From Moraxella sp. K1664 (lineage in GTDB: Bacteria; Pseudomonadota; Gammaproteobacteria; Pseudomonadales; Moraxellaceae), in NCBI RefSeq assembly GCF_039693965.1, contig NZ_CP155576.1:2716009-2780008 (forward strand): a stretch of DNA of 64,000 bases, written 5' to 3'. Position 1 is the first letter of the stretch. The number at the start of each line of letters is the position of its first letter. Both the position numbers and the translations under genes were made by a program. A model generated the notes under the pieces. It was not told the DNA's origin. It saw only the letters and a list, made by a program, of their open reading frames with translations, and ran no database searches. Shown one piece after another: positions 1 to 8,804 of the stretch.

Positions 1-548
1 ATTTGGATAATCTTTTGCTTTGGACAAAAGCGTACAATCTCACCGCCATTACCGCCCCAAAAGAGGCATTTATCAAGCATATTTTGGACTGTTTGGCGAT
101 TGTGGCGGATTTGCCTTTTGCTGATAAATCAGGCATAAGCGTGCTTGACATTGGCACAGGGGCAGGTTTGCCGTCTGTGATTATCGCCATTATGCGTCCC
201 GATTGGCACGTTACCGCCCTAGATAGCAATGGCAAAAAGGTGCGATTTATCCGTCAAATGGTGGGCGAATTGGGTCTTGCCAACGTCAATCCTGTGGCAA
301 GTCGCATTGAGGATTTTGACGGGGCGTTTGATGTCATTACGTCTCGGGCGTTTGCAAGTTTAGATGATTTTGTCAATCTTGCCAAGCCCTATTTAAAGGC
401 GGACGGCGTGTTATATGCCATGAAAGGTAAAGCCCCGACTGGCGATGATGTGGCAAATTTGACAGATTGGCAAATTGACATTAAGCCTATTTTTGTGCCA
501 CAAATGAGCGATGAGCGGTGTGTGGTGTATTTAAAGCGTTGGCAGTAG
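1..548 (+). CDS. rsmG: 16S rRNA (guanine-527-N7)-methyltransferase RsmG, 5' end missing
   Basis: RsmG (GidB) uses S-adenosylmethionine to methylate G527 of 16S rRNA. About 181 residues are visible. The SAM-binding motif I reads VLDIGTGAGLPSVIIA, followed by the acidic VTALDSNGKKVRFI strand and later the VITSRAFASL segment typical of the family. Full-length RsmG is about 205-215 residues, so the first 25-35 are outside the window; the TTG at position 3 is not the start. It is followed after a palindromic repeat by parA, as in the usual gidB-parA-parB neighbourhood. Confident by motif and context. Confidence 0.93.
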   Translation, partial: LDNLLLWTKAYNLTAITAPKEAFIKHILDCLAIVADLPFADKSGISVLDIGTGAGLPSVIIAIMRPDWHVTALDSNGKKVRFIRQMVGELGLANVNPVASRIEDFDGAFDVITSRAFASLDDFVNLAKPYLKADGVLYAMKGKAPTGDDVANLTDWQIDIKPIFVPQMSDERCVVYLKRWQ

Positions 549-551
549 TTC

Positions 552-665
552 AAAAAGTATGCTGAACTAGGTTTTCCGTTCGCCCTGAGCTTGTCGAAGG
601 GTAGCGGAAAACCGTTATGGTTCGACAAGCTCACCACGAACGGTTTTCTTAATAGCATACTTTTT
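552..665. repeat. Palindromic repeat carrying GTTCGCCCTGAGC (copy 1)
   Basis: The ends AAAAAGTATGCT and AGCATACTTTTT are perfect inverted repeats. Inside are the paired arms GTTCGCCCTGAGCTTGTCGA and TTCGACAAGCTCACCACGAA. The core 578-590 recurs at about 43412-43424 and, split by an IS110 element, at 35000/36250. It lies just after the rsmG stop and can fold into a long hairpin, so it may also end transcription. Confidence 0.8.
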
Positions 666-701
666 AAACCAGAACCAAAGCGTTAAAGTTATTTTAAAAT
701 T

Positions 702-730
702 TGGACGTGTAGGGGCAATTTATTCGCCCA
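702..730. repeat. Short GTAGGGGC...GCCC dispersed repeat
   Basis: The stretch TGGACGTGTAGGGGCAATTT followed by ATTCGCCC belongs to a family of short imperfect palindromes also seen at 3981-4031, 16030-16066, 54507-54540, 59771-59801 and 62796-62826. It lies in the rsmG-parA intergenic region. No function can be read from it. Confidence 0.55.
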
Positions 731-813
731 AAGGTATGGTTAATTAACAATACCAAAAATTGAAATATTGGGTAATTTACCCTAATCTAACAAATTGATA
801 GTAAAGGTATTTT

Positions 814-1566
814 ATGGAAATTATCGCAATCGCCAACCAAAAAGGCGGGGTCGCCAAAACCACAACGGCGGTTAATCTGGCAAGTGCGTTGGCACTTATC
901 GGCAAAAAACGGGTGCTACTCATTGACCTTGACGCACAAGGCAACGCCACAACCAGTCTGGGGCTTGATAAAAATGAGCTAGATTATACGGTGGCGGACG
1001 TGTTGCTTGACGATGTGCCACTTGTCAAGACCATTGTGGCAAGTCAGCACCTTGATGTGGTGGGGGCAAACCGTGATTTGGCAGGGATTGATGTGTCGCT
1101 TGCGGACGTGGCGGACGCACCGCTTTTATTAAAAAATGCCCTACAAAACGCCAAGCTAGACTACGACTATGTCATCATGGACTGCGCCCCAAGTCTTAGT
1201 ATGCTGACCGTGAACGCCCTTGTCGCCACAGACGGCGTGATTATCCCCATGCAGTGCGAGTATTTTGCCTTAGAAGGCATTGCTGATTTGATAGATACGA
1301 TTGAAAAGCTGACCCAAATCAACCCCAAACTGCACATTCGTGGCGTGGTGCGGACGATGTATGACGGGCGAAGTACGCTTGCTCAAGATGTGTCGGCGGA
1401 GCTTGAAAATTATTTTGGCGAAAAATTGTACAAAACCGTCATTCCAAGAAGTATCCGATTGGCAGAAGCTCCAAGTTTTGGCAAATCTATTTTTGAATAC
1501 GAAAAATCGTCCAAGGGGGCTATCGCTTATCATCAGCTCATGAATGAAGTGTTGGGACAGCCTTAA
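814..1566 (+). CDS. parA: ParA-family chromosome partitioning ATPase
   Basis: A 250-residue Soj/ParA-type ATPase of the MinD/Mrp superfamily, which works with ParB-parS in segregating the chromosome origin. The deviant Walker A motif KGGVAKTTT is at residues 11-19, Walker A' (LLIDLDAQGNAT) at about 37-48, and Walker B (YVIMDCAPSLSML) at about 121. It has no N-terminal DNA-binding extension, so it is of the short chromosomal type. It starts at ATG 814 after an AAAGG ribosome site. ParB normally follows directly; here the next genes are convergent transporter genes, so no parB adjoins. Confidence 0.92.
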   Translation: MEIIAIANQKGGVAKTTTAVNLASALALIGKKRVLLIDLDAQGNATTSLGLDKNELDYTVADVLLDDVPLVKTIVASQHLDVVGANRDLAGIDVSLADVADAPLLLKNALQNAKLDYDYVIMDCAPSLSMLTVNALVATDGVIIPMQCEYFALEGIADLIDTIEKLTQINPKLHIRGVVRTMYDGRSTLAQDVSAELENYFGEKLYKTVIPRSIRLAEAPSFGKSIFEYEKSSKGAIAYHQLMNEVLGQP

Positions 1567-2028
1567 CTACACAATGGGCTTTCTGCGATAAAACAAAATC
1601 CCTGGAATCGACAGCCCCAACACCAATGCCGAGATGACAAAAATCGCTTCAAAAAAGTAAGTCATCATCAGTACAAACAGCTCCATACTAAACCCAAAAT
1701 ACCCTATCTGCACCATACTCACCATTGCCTTATACGCCACGATACCCGGCATGAGAAAAATCACGCTCGGCACGATGAGTGCCTTTGGCGGTAGCCCATG
1801 TTGCTGAGCAAAATACACCCCCAAAAAGCTCGGCAACATCGCCCCAAAAAATGTCGCCACCGCCAGATGACTCCCCACCGCCAACAGCCCTGTTTTGGTA
1901 ACATAACCCAATGCCGTCATGATAAGACACAGCCCGACATAACGTCTCGGTAGCGTAAACATCAAGCACCACCCCAGCGTAATCACGCAAGACAGCCCCA
2001 CATTCGTCAGTAGCGTTAGCACGGTCAT
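1567..2028 (-). CDS. ThrE-type threonine/serine exporter small subunit (YjjB-like)
   Basis: A polytopic membrane protein of 153 residues with about four or five hydrophobic segments, matching the C-terminal half (ThrE_2/YjjB) of the ThrE exporter family. In proteobacteria this family is split into YjjP and YjjB, which together export small hydroxy-amino acids or succinate. The start at 2028 was chosen because its ATG overlaps the TGA of the upstream gene by one base (TGATG); a longer in-frame form starting at 2118 would lie entirely inside the upstream gene. Its stop abuts the parA stop convergently. Confidence 0.8.
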   Translation of the reverse strand: MTVLTLLTNVGLSCVITLGWCLMFTLPRRYVGLCLIMTALGYVTKTGLLAVGSHLAVATFFGAMLPSFLGVYFAQQHGLPPKALIVPSVIFLMPGIVAYKAMVSMVQIGYFGFSMELFVLMMTYFFEAIFVISALVLGLSIPGILFYRRKPIV

Positions 2029-2852
2029 CACAGCCCCCAATGCGGTATGCGTAACAAAATCAAGGCGATGACAATCCCCACACACGCCGACAACGTCAGC
2101 ATGGTTGCAAACATCCACCGCCCTACCCCCATGTTGATATACCCCTTTAAAATGTCCGATAAGGCGTTAATGATAGGAAAGCTCGGCACCAGTAACAGCA
2201 CGCTAGACGCCACCGCCACATCGGCATTGACCCCCAGCTCTAAAAAGTACGCCACCGCCCCAAGTAAAGTCGCCACAAAGGCGGTGATGATGACCACCAC
2301 AAAAGGGTTAAAATGATGAGCGGACAGATACATGCGAGTGCGTATGGCACAAAACCCTGCCACGAGCGTTACCAGCGAGATAGCCAAACCACCGCCGTTA
2401 AGATAAGCAAAACAAGCACAGGACATACCCACAAAAAATGCCATGAGCGTGTTGGGATATGTGGTGCGGTCAATATTATCCAGTCGCTTTTCGGTGTGGG
2501 TAACGGCGTGTTCGTCTCGTCCGCCTGCTTGTCTTTGACGTTCGACATCTAGGACGATTTGCTGAATCTGCACCAAGATACTCACATTAATCCCCTGATG
2601 AACGGTGTTGCGTACGGTTGTGATACAATGTCCATTATACAGCGTGGTGAGCGTAATGGCATTAAAAGACAATCCGCATTCCACGCCCCCAACGCCCAAC
2701 GCCACGCCCAAACGTTTGGTCAAATCCACCACAACCACTGACTCCGCCCCATACTGCATGAGCAACAACGCACAGCGAACGCACAGGCGAGTGATTCGCT
2801 GTTGCTCTTCGTGCGACAGATAGGGCAGTTTTTTGGGCATCACATCGGACAT
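2028..2852 (-). CDS. ThrE-type threonine/serine exporter large subunit (YjjP-like)
   Basis: A 274-residue protein of the ThrE_1/YjjP family. A cytosolic N-terminal domain (residues 1-135) contains the family-typical YGAESVVVVDLTKRLGVALG and NTVHQGIN stretches, followed by about five membrane segments ending at LILLRIPHWGL. It is the first gene of a two-gene unit, with its stop codon sharing one base with the start of the YjjB-like partner. The pair probably forms one exporter. The substrate cannot be told from sequence. Confidence 0.82.
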   Translation of the reverse strand: MSDVMPKKLPYLSHEEQQRITRLCVRCALLLMQYGAESVVVVDLTKRLGVALGVGGVECGLSFNAITLTTLYNGHCITTVRNTVHQGINVSILVQIQQIVLDVERQRQAGGRDEHAVTHTEKRLDNIDRTTYPNTLMAFFVGMSCACFAYLNGGGLAISLVTLVAGFCAIRTRMYLSAHHFNPFVVVIITAFVATLLGAVAYFLELGVNADVAVASSVLLLVPSFPIINALSDILKGYINMGVGRWMFATMLTLSACVGIVIALILLRIPHWGL

Positions 2853-2936
2853 GGCAGAGATAACGGCAAATGGCTAAGAATAAGGCGATTATTGTAATCC
2901 AAAATGGACGAAAAATACAGTATGAACTCGCCTAAT

Positions 2937-2970
2937 AAAAAACGCACTTGATATCATCAAATGCGTTTTT
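2937..2970 (-). terminator. Rho-independent terminator after etfA
   Basis: The arms AAAAACGCA and TGCGTTTTT enclose a loop with an inner TTGAT/ATCAA pairing. With A and T tracts on either side it can act in both directions. It lies 16 bases beyond the etfA stop codon. Confidence 0.8.
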
Positions 2971-2985
2971 GGTAAGTCTTATCAA

Positions 2986-3918
2986 TTACAATTTAGAAGT
3001 CAGCTCAGGCACTGCCACTTGATAATCCGCTTCCAAGAAATAATCCGCCACACTCGCAATCGGAGCTTCTGGGTCGGTGTTAATCGCCACAATGGTCTTA
3101 GAGTCTTTCATACCTGCTAGGTGCTGAATCGCTCCCGAGATACCCACGGCAATGTACAGATTTGGGGCAACGATTTTGCCGGTTTGACCCACTTGCAAAT
3201 CATTGGGTACAAAACCTGCGTCCACCGCCGCACGGCTAGCACCCATGGCGGCACCGAGTTTGTCCGCCAGTGGCTCGATGTATTTGGTAAAGTTCTCGCC
3301 ACTTGCCAACGCTCGTCCGCCTGATACCACGATATTGGCAGATGTTAGTTCTGGACGGTCAGATTTGGCAAGCTCTTCACCCACAAAGCTAGATTTGCCA
3401 CTATCACCGCCCACGCTCACGCTCTCAACGCTTGCACTACCGCCTGTGGCAGGTGCCGAGTCAAACGCTGTACCACGCACGCTTAGCACGATTTTATCTT
3501 CTGCCGATTGTACGGTTGCTGTGGCGTTACCTGCATAGATAGGACGCTCAAAAGTCTTGGCATCAATCACTGCCGTGATGTCTGATACCATGCTCACATC
3601 AAGCAGAGCTGCCACACGGGGCAAAAAGTTCTTACCTGTCGTGGTCGCAGGGGCGATGATGTGGCTATATGCACCGGCAAGCTCTACCACCAATGGGGCG
3701 ACATTTTCGGCAAGCTGATTGGCAAAGGCAGGGTTATCAGCAAGTAGCACTTTACTCACGCCTGATACTTGGGCGACGCTGTCGGCAACGGCTTGGGCGT
3801 TTGAGCCTGCCACTAATACATGAATGTCGCTGTCAATTTGACTGGCGGCGGTGATTGTGGCAAGGGTCGCCGATTTTAATTCTTGGTTGTCGTGTTCAGC
3901 ATAAACTAATACGGTCAT
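2986..3918 (-). CDS. etfA: Electron transfer flavoprotein subunit alpha
   Basis: The 310-residue alpha subunit of ETF, a soluble FAD/AMP heterodimer that carries electrons from acyl-CoA and other dehydrogenases to ETF-ubiquinone oxidoreductase. The C-terminal FAD-binding signature is visible as NLYIAVGISGAIQHLAGM followed by INTDPEAPIASVADYFLEAD. Length is normal. The start at 3918 has an AAGGA site seven bases upstream. It lies downstream of etfB with a 149-base gap holding two small palindromes. Confidence 0.97.
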   Translation of the reverse strand: MTVLVYAEHDNQELKSATLATITAASQIDSDIHVLVAGSNAQAVADSVAQVSGVSKVLLADNPAFANQLAENVAPLVVELAGAYSHIIAPATTTGKNFLPRVAALLDVSMVSDITAVIDAKTFERPIYAGNATATVQSAEDKIVLSVRGTAFDSAPATGGSASVESVSVGGDSGKSSFVGEELAKSDRPELTSANIVVSGGRALASGENFTKYIEPLADKLGAAMGASRAAVDAGFVPNDLQVGQTGKIVAPNLYIAVGISGAIQHLAGMKDSKTIVAINTDPEAPIASVADYFLEADYQVAVPELTSKL

Positions 3919-3980
3919 GGCTGTATCCTTTTTATCTTTACAATAGTCAAATAAATGGTCAAATTAATTTGGGAGATGTA

Positions 3981-4031
3981 AGGGCAAATCACATTTGCCC
4001 TAATTTGGACTTATGGGTGAATAAATCACCC
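3981..4031. repeat. Two small palindromes between etfB and etfA
   Basis: AGGGCAAATCACATTTGCCCT (3981-4001) and GGGTGAATAAATCACCC (4015-4031) are separate hairpins followed by CTACATTTCC. They belong to the dispersed AGGGGC...GCCC(C)TAC family. Their position inside the etfBA unit suggests they either weakly attenuate or protect the transcript; this is inference. Confidence 0.55.
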
Positions 4032-4067
4032 CTACATTTCCACATTTTAATTAATTTTGAAATTACT

Positions 4068-4817
4068 TTAAATTACCTTCGCTTCGTTTTTAAGCTTATC
4101 AATCAACTCATCAACGCTCGCCACTTTTACGCCTGCACTACGCTCGGCAGGGGCTTTGACTTTTAATGTGGTCAGTTTAGATGTCATGTCCACGCCAAAA
4201 TCGGCAGGGGTTTTGGTGTCTAGTGGCTTTTTCTTGGCTGCCATGATATTAGGTAGTTTTGGAAAGCGTGGCTCATTAAGACGCAAATCTGTGGTAACAA
4301 CCGCAGGCAGTGGCAAATTCACGGTTTGCAAACCACCGTCAATCTCACGAGTTACTTTGACCGCACCGCCTTCTACCACCACTTCGGATGCAAAGGTGCC
4401 TTGACCGACATTCATGAGTGCCGCCAGCATTTGCCCTGTTTGGTTATTATCATCATCAATGGCTTGCTTGCCGAGTAGGATAAGCTCTGCCCCTTCGGCT
4501 TCTGCCACGCCTTTTAGGATTTTGGCGACTTGTAGCGGATATGGTTTGGCGTCCGTCTCAACCAATACCCCACGGTCAGCACCTAATGCCAATGCCGAAC
4601 GCAGTTGTTCTTGCGATTGACTGGTGCCGATAGATACAGCGATAATCTCGCTTGCCACGCCCTTTTCCTTTAAGCGAACCGCTTCTTCAATGGCAATTTC
4701 ACAAAATGGGTTTACGCTCATCTTGGCGTTGGTCAAGTCCACGCCAGACTCATCTGCTTTAACACGCACTTTGACGTTGTGGTCAACAACACGCTTGACG
4801 GCAACTAATACTTTCAT
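4068..4817 (-). CDS. etfB: Electron transfer flavoprotein subunit beta
   Basis: The 249-residue ETF beta subunit, partner of EtfA and site of AMP binding. The N-terminus [20 protein letters not shown], the [18 protein letters not shown] segment, and the family signature [20 protein letters not shown] near residues 173-192 are all present. It starts at 4817. It is the first gene of the etfBA unit and probably carries the promoter for both in the AT-rich region upstream. Confidence 0.97.
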   Translation of the reverse strand: MKVLVAVKRVVDHNVKVRVKADESGVDLTNAKMSVNPFCEIAIEEAVRLKEKGVASEIIAVSIGTSQSQEQLRSALALGADRGVLVETDAKPYPLQVAKILKGVAEAEGAELILLGKQAIDDDNNQTGQMLAALMNVGQGTFASEVVVEGGAVKVTREIDGGLQTVNLPLPAVVTTDLRLNEPRFPKLPNIMAAKKKPLDTKTPADFGVDMTSKLTTLKVKAPAERSAGVKVASVDELIDKLKNEAKVI

Positions 4818-5197
4818 GGTTACTCCGTTTTTTGGGTTTTAAAAATTTAATAAAAATATATCACATTTATCAGCTTTATGCCATGCTAGATTGTCTAAAA
4901 TTTACAAATTTTGGTCAAATACTTAACGTGAATGAGCAGTCATTTTTATTTTTGGCGGTTTGGGTATATGGAAATTAGGTAATGAAAAACAGCACTCTTT
5001 TAAAAATCTAACCATAGGATAAATTGCAATTTACCCTTACACGCTTTTCCAAAACATAATCCTTTAACGTTAAAATACACCAATGACAGTAAAGTGCGTA
5101 CCACACACCCTACCATGCGACAAATGAATTTTTTAAAATTAGCATGGGTGCGAATTAGGGTTAATTGATTATACATTGCTAAAATAACAAAAACAAA
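4818..5197. other. Intergenic region upstream of etfB
   Basis: About 380 AT-rich bases between divergent-side etfB and the csp terminator. It must hold the etfBA promoter, but I could not fix clear -35/-10 boxes. A 67-codon reading frame at 5000-5203 has no ribosome site, is rich in rare residues and overlaps the csp terminator, so I treat it as non-coding. Confidence 0.5.
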
Positions 5198-5223
5198 AAG
5201 CACCCAAATTGCTTTGAGTGCTT
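5198..5223 (-). terminator. Rho-independent terminator of the cold-shock gene
   Basis: On the minus strand an 11-bp stem, AAGCACTCAAA with TTTGGGTGCTT (one G-U pair), is closed by a GCAA tetraloop and followed by TTTTTGTTTTTG. It lies 18 bases past the csp stop. Confidence 0.9.
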
Positions 5224-5241
5224 AATCAATGATATTGGCAA

Positions 5242-5454
5242 TTAGATTTTTTCAATCTCTTCGGCTTGTGGGCCTTTTTTGCCTTCGCCTAGAATGAACG
5301 CCACTTTTTGACCTTCGGCTAGGGTTTTAAAACCAGAACCAGTAATGGCACTGTAATGGGCGAATACGTCTTGACCGCCTGCGTCTTGGGCGATAAAACC
5401 AAAACCTTTGGCTTCATTGAACCATTTAACGGTACCAGTAACTTTGTTTGACAT
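5242..5454 (-). CDS. CspA-family cold shock protein
   Basis: A 70-residue single-domain protein of the CspA family, a five-stranded OB fold that binds single-stranded RNA and DNA and melts mRNA secondary structure. RNP1 (KGFGFIA) is at residues 16-22 and RNP2 (DVFAHYSAI) at 29-37; length is exactly typical. Members are either cold-induced or constitutive and this cannot be decided here. A leader of more than 100 bases upstream of the start with few features would fit the long 5' UTRs seen for cspA mRNAs. Confidence 0.96.
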   Translation of the reverse strand: MSNKVTGTVKWFNEAKGFGFIAQDAGGQDVFAHYSAITGSGFKTLAEGQKVAFILGEGKKGPQAEEIEKI

Positions 5455-5745
5455 GAGAGTTTTCCTTGAAAATGGGGAAATAATGGCAAAATGCCGTGAA
5501 AATATTTATGTTGCCAAAACCGCAAAATAAGTTAAAGATACGACGCTTAAACTCTATATCAAACCGATAAGTTGCCTTAATGGTTCAGTAATAAATCTAA
5601 CATACGCCCTGATACCAGCACTCGTCCGCAAGTTATCAAAGTCGTTTTTTCGCACAAGGCGAGCAAAACACAATCTATGGTACATAAATACCGTACAGCT
5701 AGTATAACAAAGTTTTCATCAAAAAGGGGATTTATTTTTGTAATT
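5455..5745. other. csp leader and intergenic region
   Basis: About 290 bases between the start of the cold-shock gene and the end of the next minus-strand gene. It should contain the csp promoter and 5' leader. An overlapping 67-codon frame (5577-5780) has no ribosome site and no recognisable features; I do not call it a gene. Confidence 0.45.
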
Positions 5746-6186
5746 TTACAAAAAAGGCAAATCGGTATAAGGCAAGGCAAGCATACTCACGCAAAGCACG
5801 GCAAACACAAGGGCAAACGACTGCGAATAGGTGAGATATTTGCTTGGTAGGACAATGTCTTTTGGGTCATCAGGCAGGTCATCTCCGATGAGTTTCGCCC
5901 CTTTTATCCAGCTTAGCAATGAATACACGCCATACACCACTGGCACACTCATCAATACCCCGTCAAATTCTAGAAAATACAACGCAAGCCCCGACACGAT
6001 GAGCCATGATGACGTTAAAATGCTAATAACGACAAAGGGCGTGTTTTGGGGCAATTTGCCACCGTTACGGGCAACCCACGCCGACTCCACCCAAATCAAA
6101 ATGGCAATGATAAGACTTGCCAAAATATACAAAATGGCAAAATCGGACAAACTGTTTAAAAAATGGTGAATATTATAAGCTATCAT
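5746..6186 (-). CDS. Small polytopic membrane protein, function unknown
   Basis: A 146-residue protein with four hydrophobic segments (about residues 10-30, 47-65, 72-90 and 123-142) and a charged loop GDDLPDDPKDIV before the last one. I do not recognise the family. A start 81 bases further upstream (6267) is possible in frame, but it would place the N-terminus inside the ilvC terminator hairpin, so ATG 6186 is preferred. The gene follows ilvC on the same strand and may be expressed by read-through or its own promoter. Confidence 0.55.
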   Translation of the reverse strand: MIAYNIHHFLNSLSDFAILYILASLIIAILIWVESAWVARNGGKLPQNTPFVVISILTSSWLIVSGLALYFLEFDGVLMSVPVVYGVYSLLSWIKGAKLIGDDLPDDPKDIVLPSKYLTYSQSFALVFAVLCVSMLALPYTDLPFL

Positions 6187-6248
6187 TAAAAAATAAATCT
6201 GCACAAATGTGCTATTATACGCTGATTGGGGCGTGCTGGCAAGGCATG

Positions 6249-6274
6249 AAAAAACAACCGCCCACATGGACGGT
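6249..6274 (-). terminator. Rho-independent terminator of ilvC
   Basis: Minus strand: stem ACCGTCC/GGGCGGT (one G-U pair) with loop ATGT, followed by TTGTTTTTT. It lies 27 bases beyond the ilvC stop. Confidence 0.8.
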
Positions 6275-6300
6275 CATTTTTATTTAAAAAGAAAATTAAA

Positions 6301-7365
<1,065 letters not shown>

Positions 7366-7369
7366 TTAA

Positions 7370-7738
7370 TTAAAAACTTATTCTGTTTAGATAATTATTG
7401 ACTTTTTTATCAAAAGAAAAAATTACGCTATTATCAATGATGCGATAAGCAATTAATAAGCAATCCATAGAAGTTTCTTTAAAAATTGATAAGGATTTTA
7501 GGATAACTGACTTATTTTCACTTTCAATCACATCATTTTCAAATAGTATCAAAAGTTTATCAGCAATCAATGCTCCGTCAATTTTATAAACGCTTTGTAA
7601 TACGTGAATGACTTCATAAATGACGGCATTTAAACAAATCACATCATTATCATCAATGATTTGCTTGGCTTGTTGGCTTAATATATCGTGGTATTGCAAT
7701 AAAAAACGCAACAAAATATTTGTATCAATCAATGCCAT
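7370..7738 (-). CDS. PIN-domain toxin (VapC-like)
   Basis: A 122-residue PIN-domain ribonuclease. The conserved acidic residues are visible in MALIDTNILLRFLL (D4), AVIYEVIHVLQ (E42), SMDCLLIAYRI (D93) and FSFDKKVN (D111). Such proteins cleave tRNA or other RNA and are held inactive by a cognate antitoxin, here the 80-residue protein whose 3' end overlaps this start by 14 bases. The pair sits between the ilvH-distal gene and ilvC, unusual for a biosynthetic operon. The family call is firm, the target unknown. Confidence 0.82.
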   Translation of the reverse strand: MALIDTNILLRFLLQYHDILSQQAKQIIDDNDVICLNAVIYEVIHVLQSVYKIDGALIADKLLILFENDVIESENKSVILKSLSIFKETSMDCLLIAYRIIDNSVIFSFDKKVNNYLNRISF

Positions 7739-7967
7739 ATTTTTTCCTGATTGCCATCTCTACCGCTTGTTCTTCTTTTGGCATTAAGTCAGAATTCGCA
7801 AATTGTGCCAACCCCCCTGCAAAATCGGATTTTTTGGTTGGTTGTGATACAAATTGATGTAAGGGCATTAAATGCACCTGCTCATCTTTGACAATGACTT
7901 GTAGTTGTTTTTCATCTTTGATGTATGCCTGCACCATTGGCGGTAGGCTGGCAAGCTCTATAATCAT
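7725..7967 (-). CDS. Putative antitoxin of the PIN toxin
   Basis: An 80-residue protein directly upstream of and overlapping the PIN toxin. An AbrB/VapB-like N-terminus (MIIELASLPPMVQAYIKDEK) has alternating hydrophobic residues suited to a swapped-hairpin DNA-binding fold. The C-terminal half (QPTKKSDFAGGLAQFANSDL onward) would be the toxin-binding tail. The role is assigned mainly from position, size and overlap; I see no diagnostic motif. Confidence 0.65.
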   Translation of the reverse strand: MIIELASLPPMVQAYIKDEKQLQVIVKDEQVHLMPLHQFVSQPTKKSDFAGGLAQFANSDLMPKEEQAVEMAIRKKYGID

Positions 7968-8004
7968 TTTTATCTCCTTAAATCATTTTGGTAGATAATC
8001 AATA

Positions 8005-8295
8005 CTAATCATCTATCATGATTAACGGCTCATAATGTCGCTCTACATCAGCAGATACCACGCCCCACGCAGACAAACGCACACGAGCTTGATGAAAGTC
8101 GAAGGCTTCTTTGTTCACAAATTCTTCATAAACCCAAAACTTATCGACATCGCTGTTGTCTTGTGTGATTTGAAATATCAAACAACCACTTTCTTGGCGT
8201 GTTAAGTCAATGTGTTTTTTAAGTTCATCTAAAATAACTTGCCGATTGGTTTTAGGAATGATGATATGACCTTTTAAGACAACTTTTGCCATCAC
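8005..8295 (-). CDS. Antibiotic biosynthesis monooxygenase (ABM)-domain protein
   Basis: A 96-residue dimeric alpha-beta barrel protein of the ABM/YgiN type. Hallmarks are the VILDELKKHIDLTRQESGCLIFQI segment and the FWVYEEFVNKEAFDFHQ segment, the last His being the family's conserved one. Related proteins are quinol or haem monooxygenases or of unknown role. Its start overlaps the ilvH stop by four bases, so it is translationally coupled to acetolactate synthase; a role linked to that enzyme is possible but unproven. Confidence 0.75.
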   Translation of the reverse strand: MMAKVVLKGHIIIPKTNRQVILDELKKHIDLTRQESGCLIFQITQDNSDVDKFWVYEEFVNKEAFDFHQARVRLSAWGVVSADVERHYEPLIMIDD

Positions 8296-8804
8296 AAAGA
8301 AAGCGTCCGCTCGCCCCGTGCAATACCAATCACGCCAGAGCGTACCACTTCTAGGATTTTATCACGTCCGATGACATCAATAAAACCGTCTAGCTTGCCT
8401 GCATCCCCTGTGATAAGAATGGTATAAAGGTTTGCCGACACGTCCACGATTTGGGCTCGGAATATGTCCGCTGTACGGTACACTTCTTCACGGTATGCCC
8501 CTGTCGCTCGTACTTTGATTAGCATAAGCTCACGCTCAATCTGACTACCGCCAGAGACTTCCGATAGATTTTGGACTTTGACCACTTCAATGAGTTTATG
8601 AAGTTGTTTGGTAATCTGCTCAATCTTATCGGCCGTGGTAATCGTGGTTAGGGTAAGCCGTGATAACGTCGGGTCTTCGGTGGCAGCAACGTTTAGCGTA
8701 TCAATGTTATAACCACGCTGACTAAACAGCCCCACCACACGAGACAGCGAGCCTGCTTCGTTTTCCATAAGTACCGAAATCAAGTGTTTTTGTAACTGTG
8801 CCAT
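8292..8804 (-). CDS. ilvH: Acetolactate synthase, small regulatory subunit
   Basis: The 170-residue regulatory subunit that binds valine and activates the catalytic subunit. An N-terminal ACT domain (HLISVLMENEAGSLSRVVGL, residues 6-25) is followed by the ALS_ss_C domain containing LMLIKVRATGAYREEVYRTA. The ATG at 8804 shares one base with the TAA of ilvI (TAATG), the classic coupled arrangement; a start at 8831 would lie inside ilvI without a ribosome site. Confidence 0.96.
   Translation of the reverse strand: MAQLQKHLISVLMENEAGSLSRVVGLFSQRGYNIDTLNVAATEDPTLSRLTLTTITTADKIEQITKQLHKLIEVVKVQNLSEVSGGSQIERELMLIKVRATGAYREEVYRTADIFRAQIVDVSANLYTILITGDAGKLDGFIDVIGRDKILEVVRSGVIGIARGERTLSL

Noticed and set aside
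5000..5203. 67-codon minus-strand frame between etfB and csp
   Set aside because: No ribosome site, unusual composition, and its end overlaps the csp terminator.
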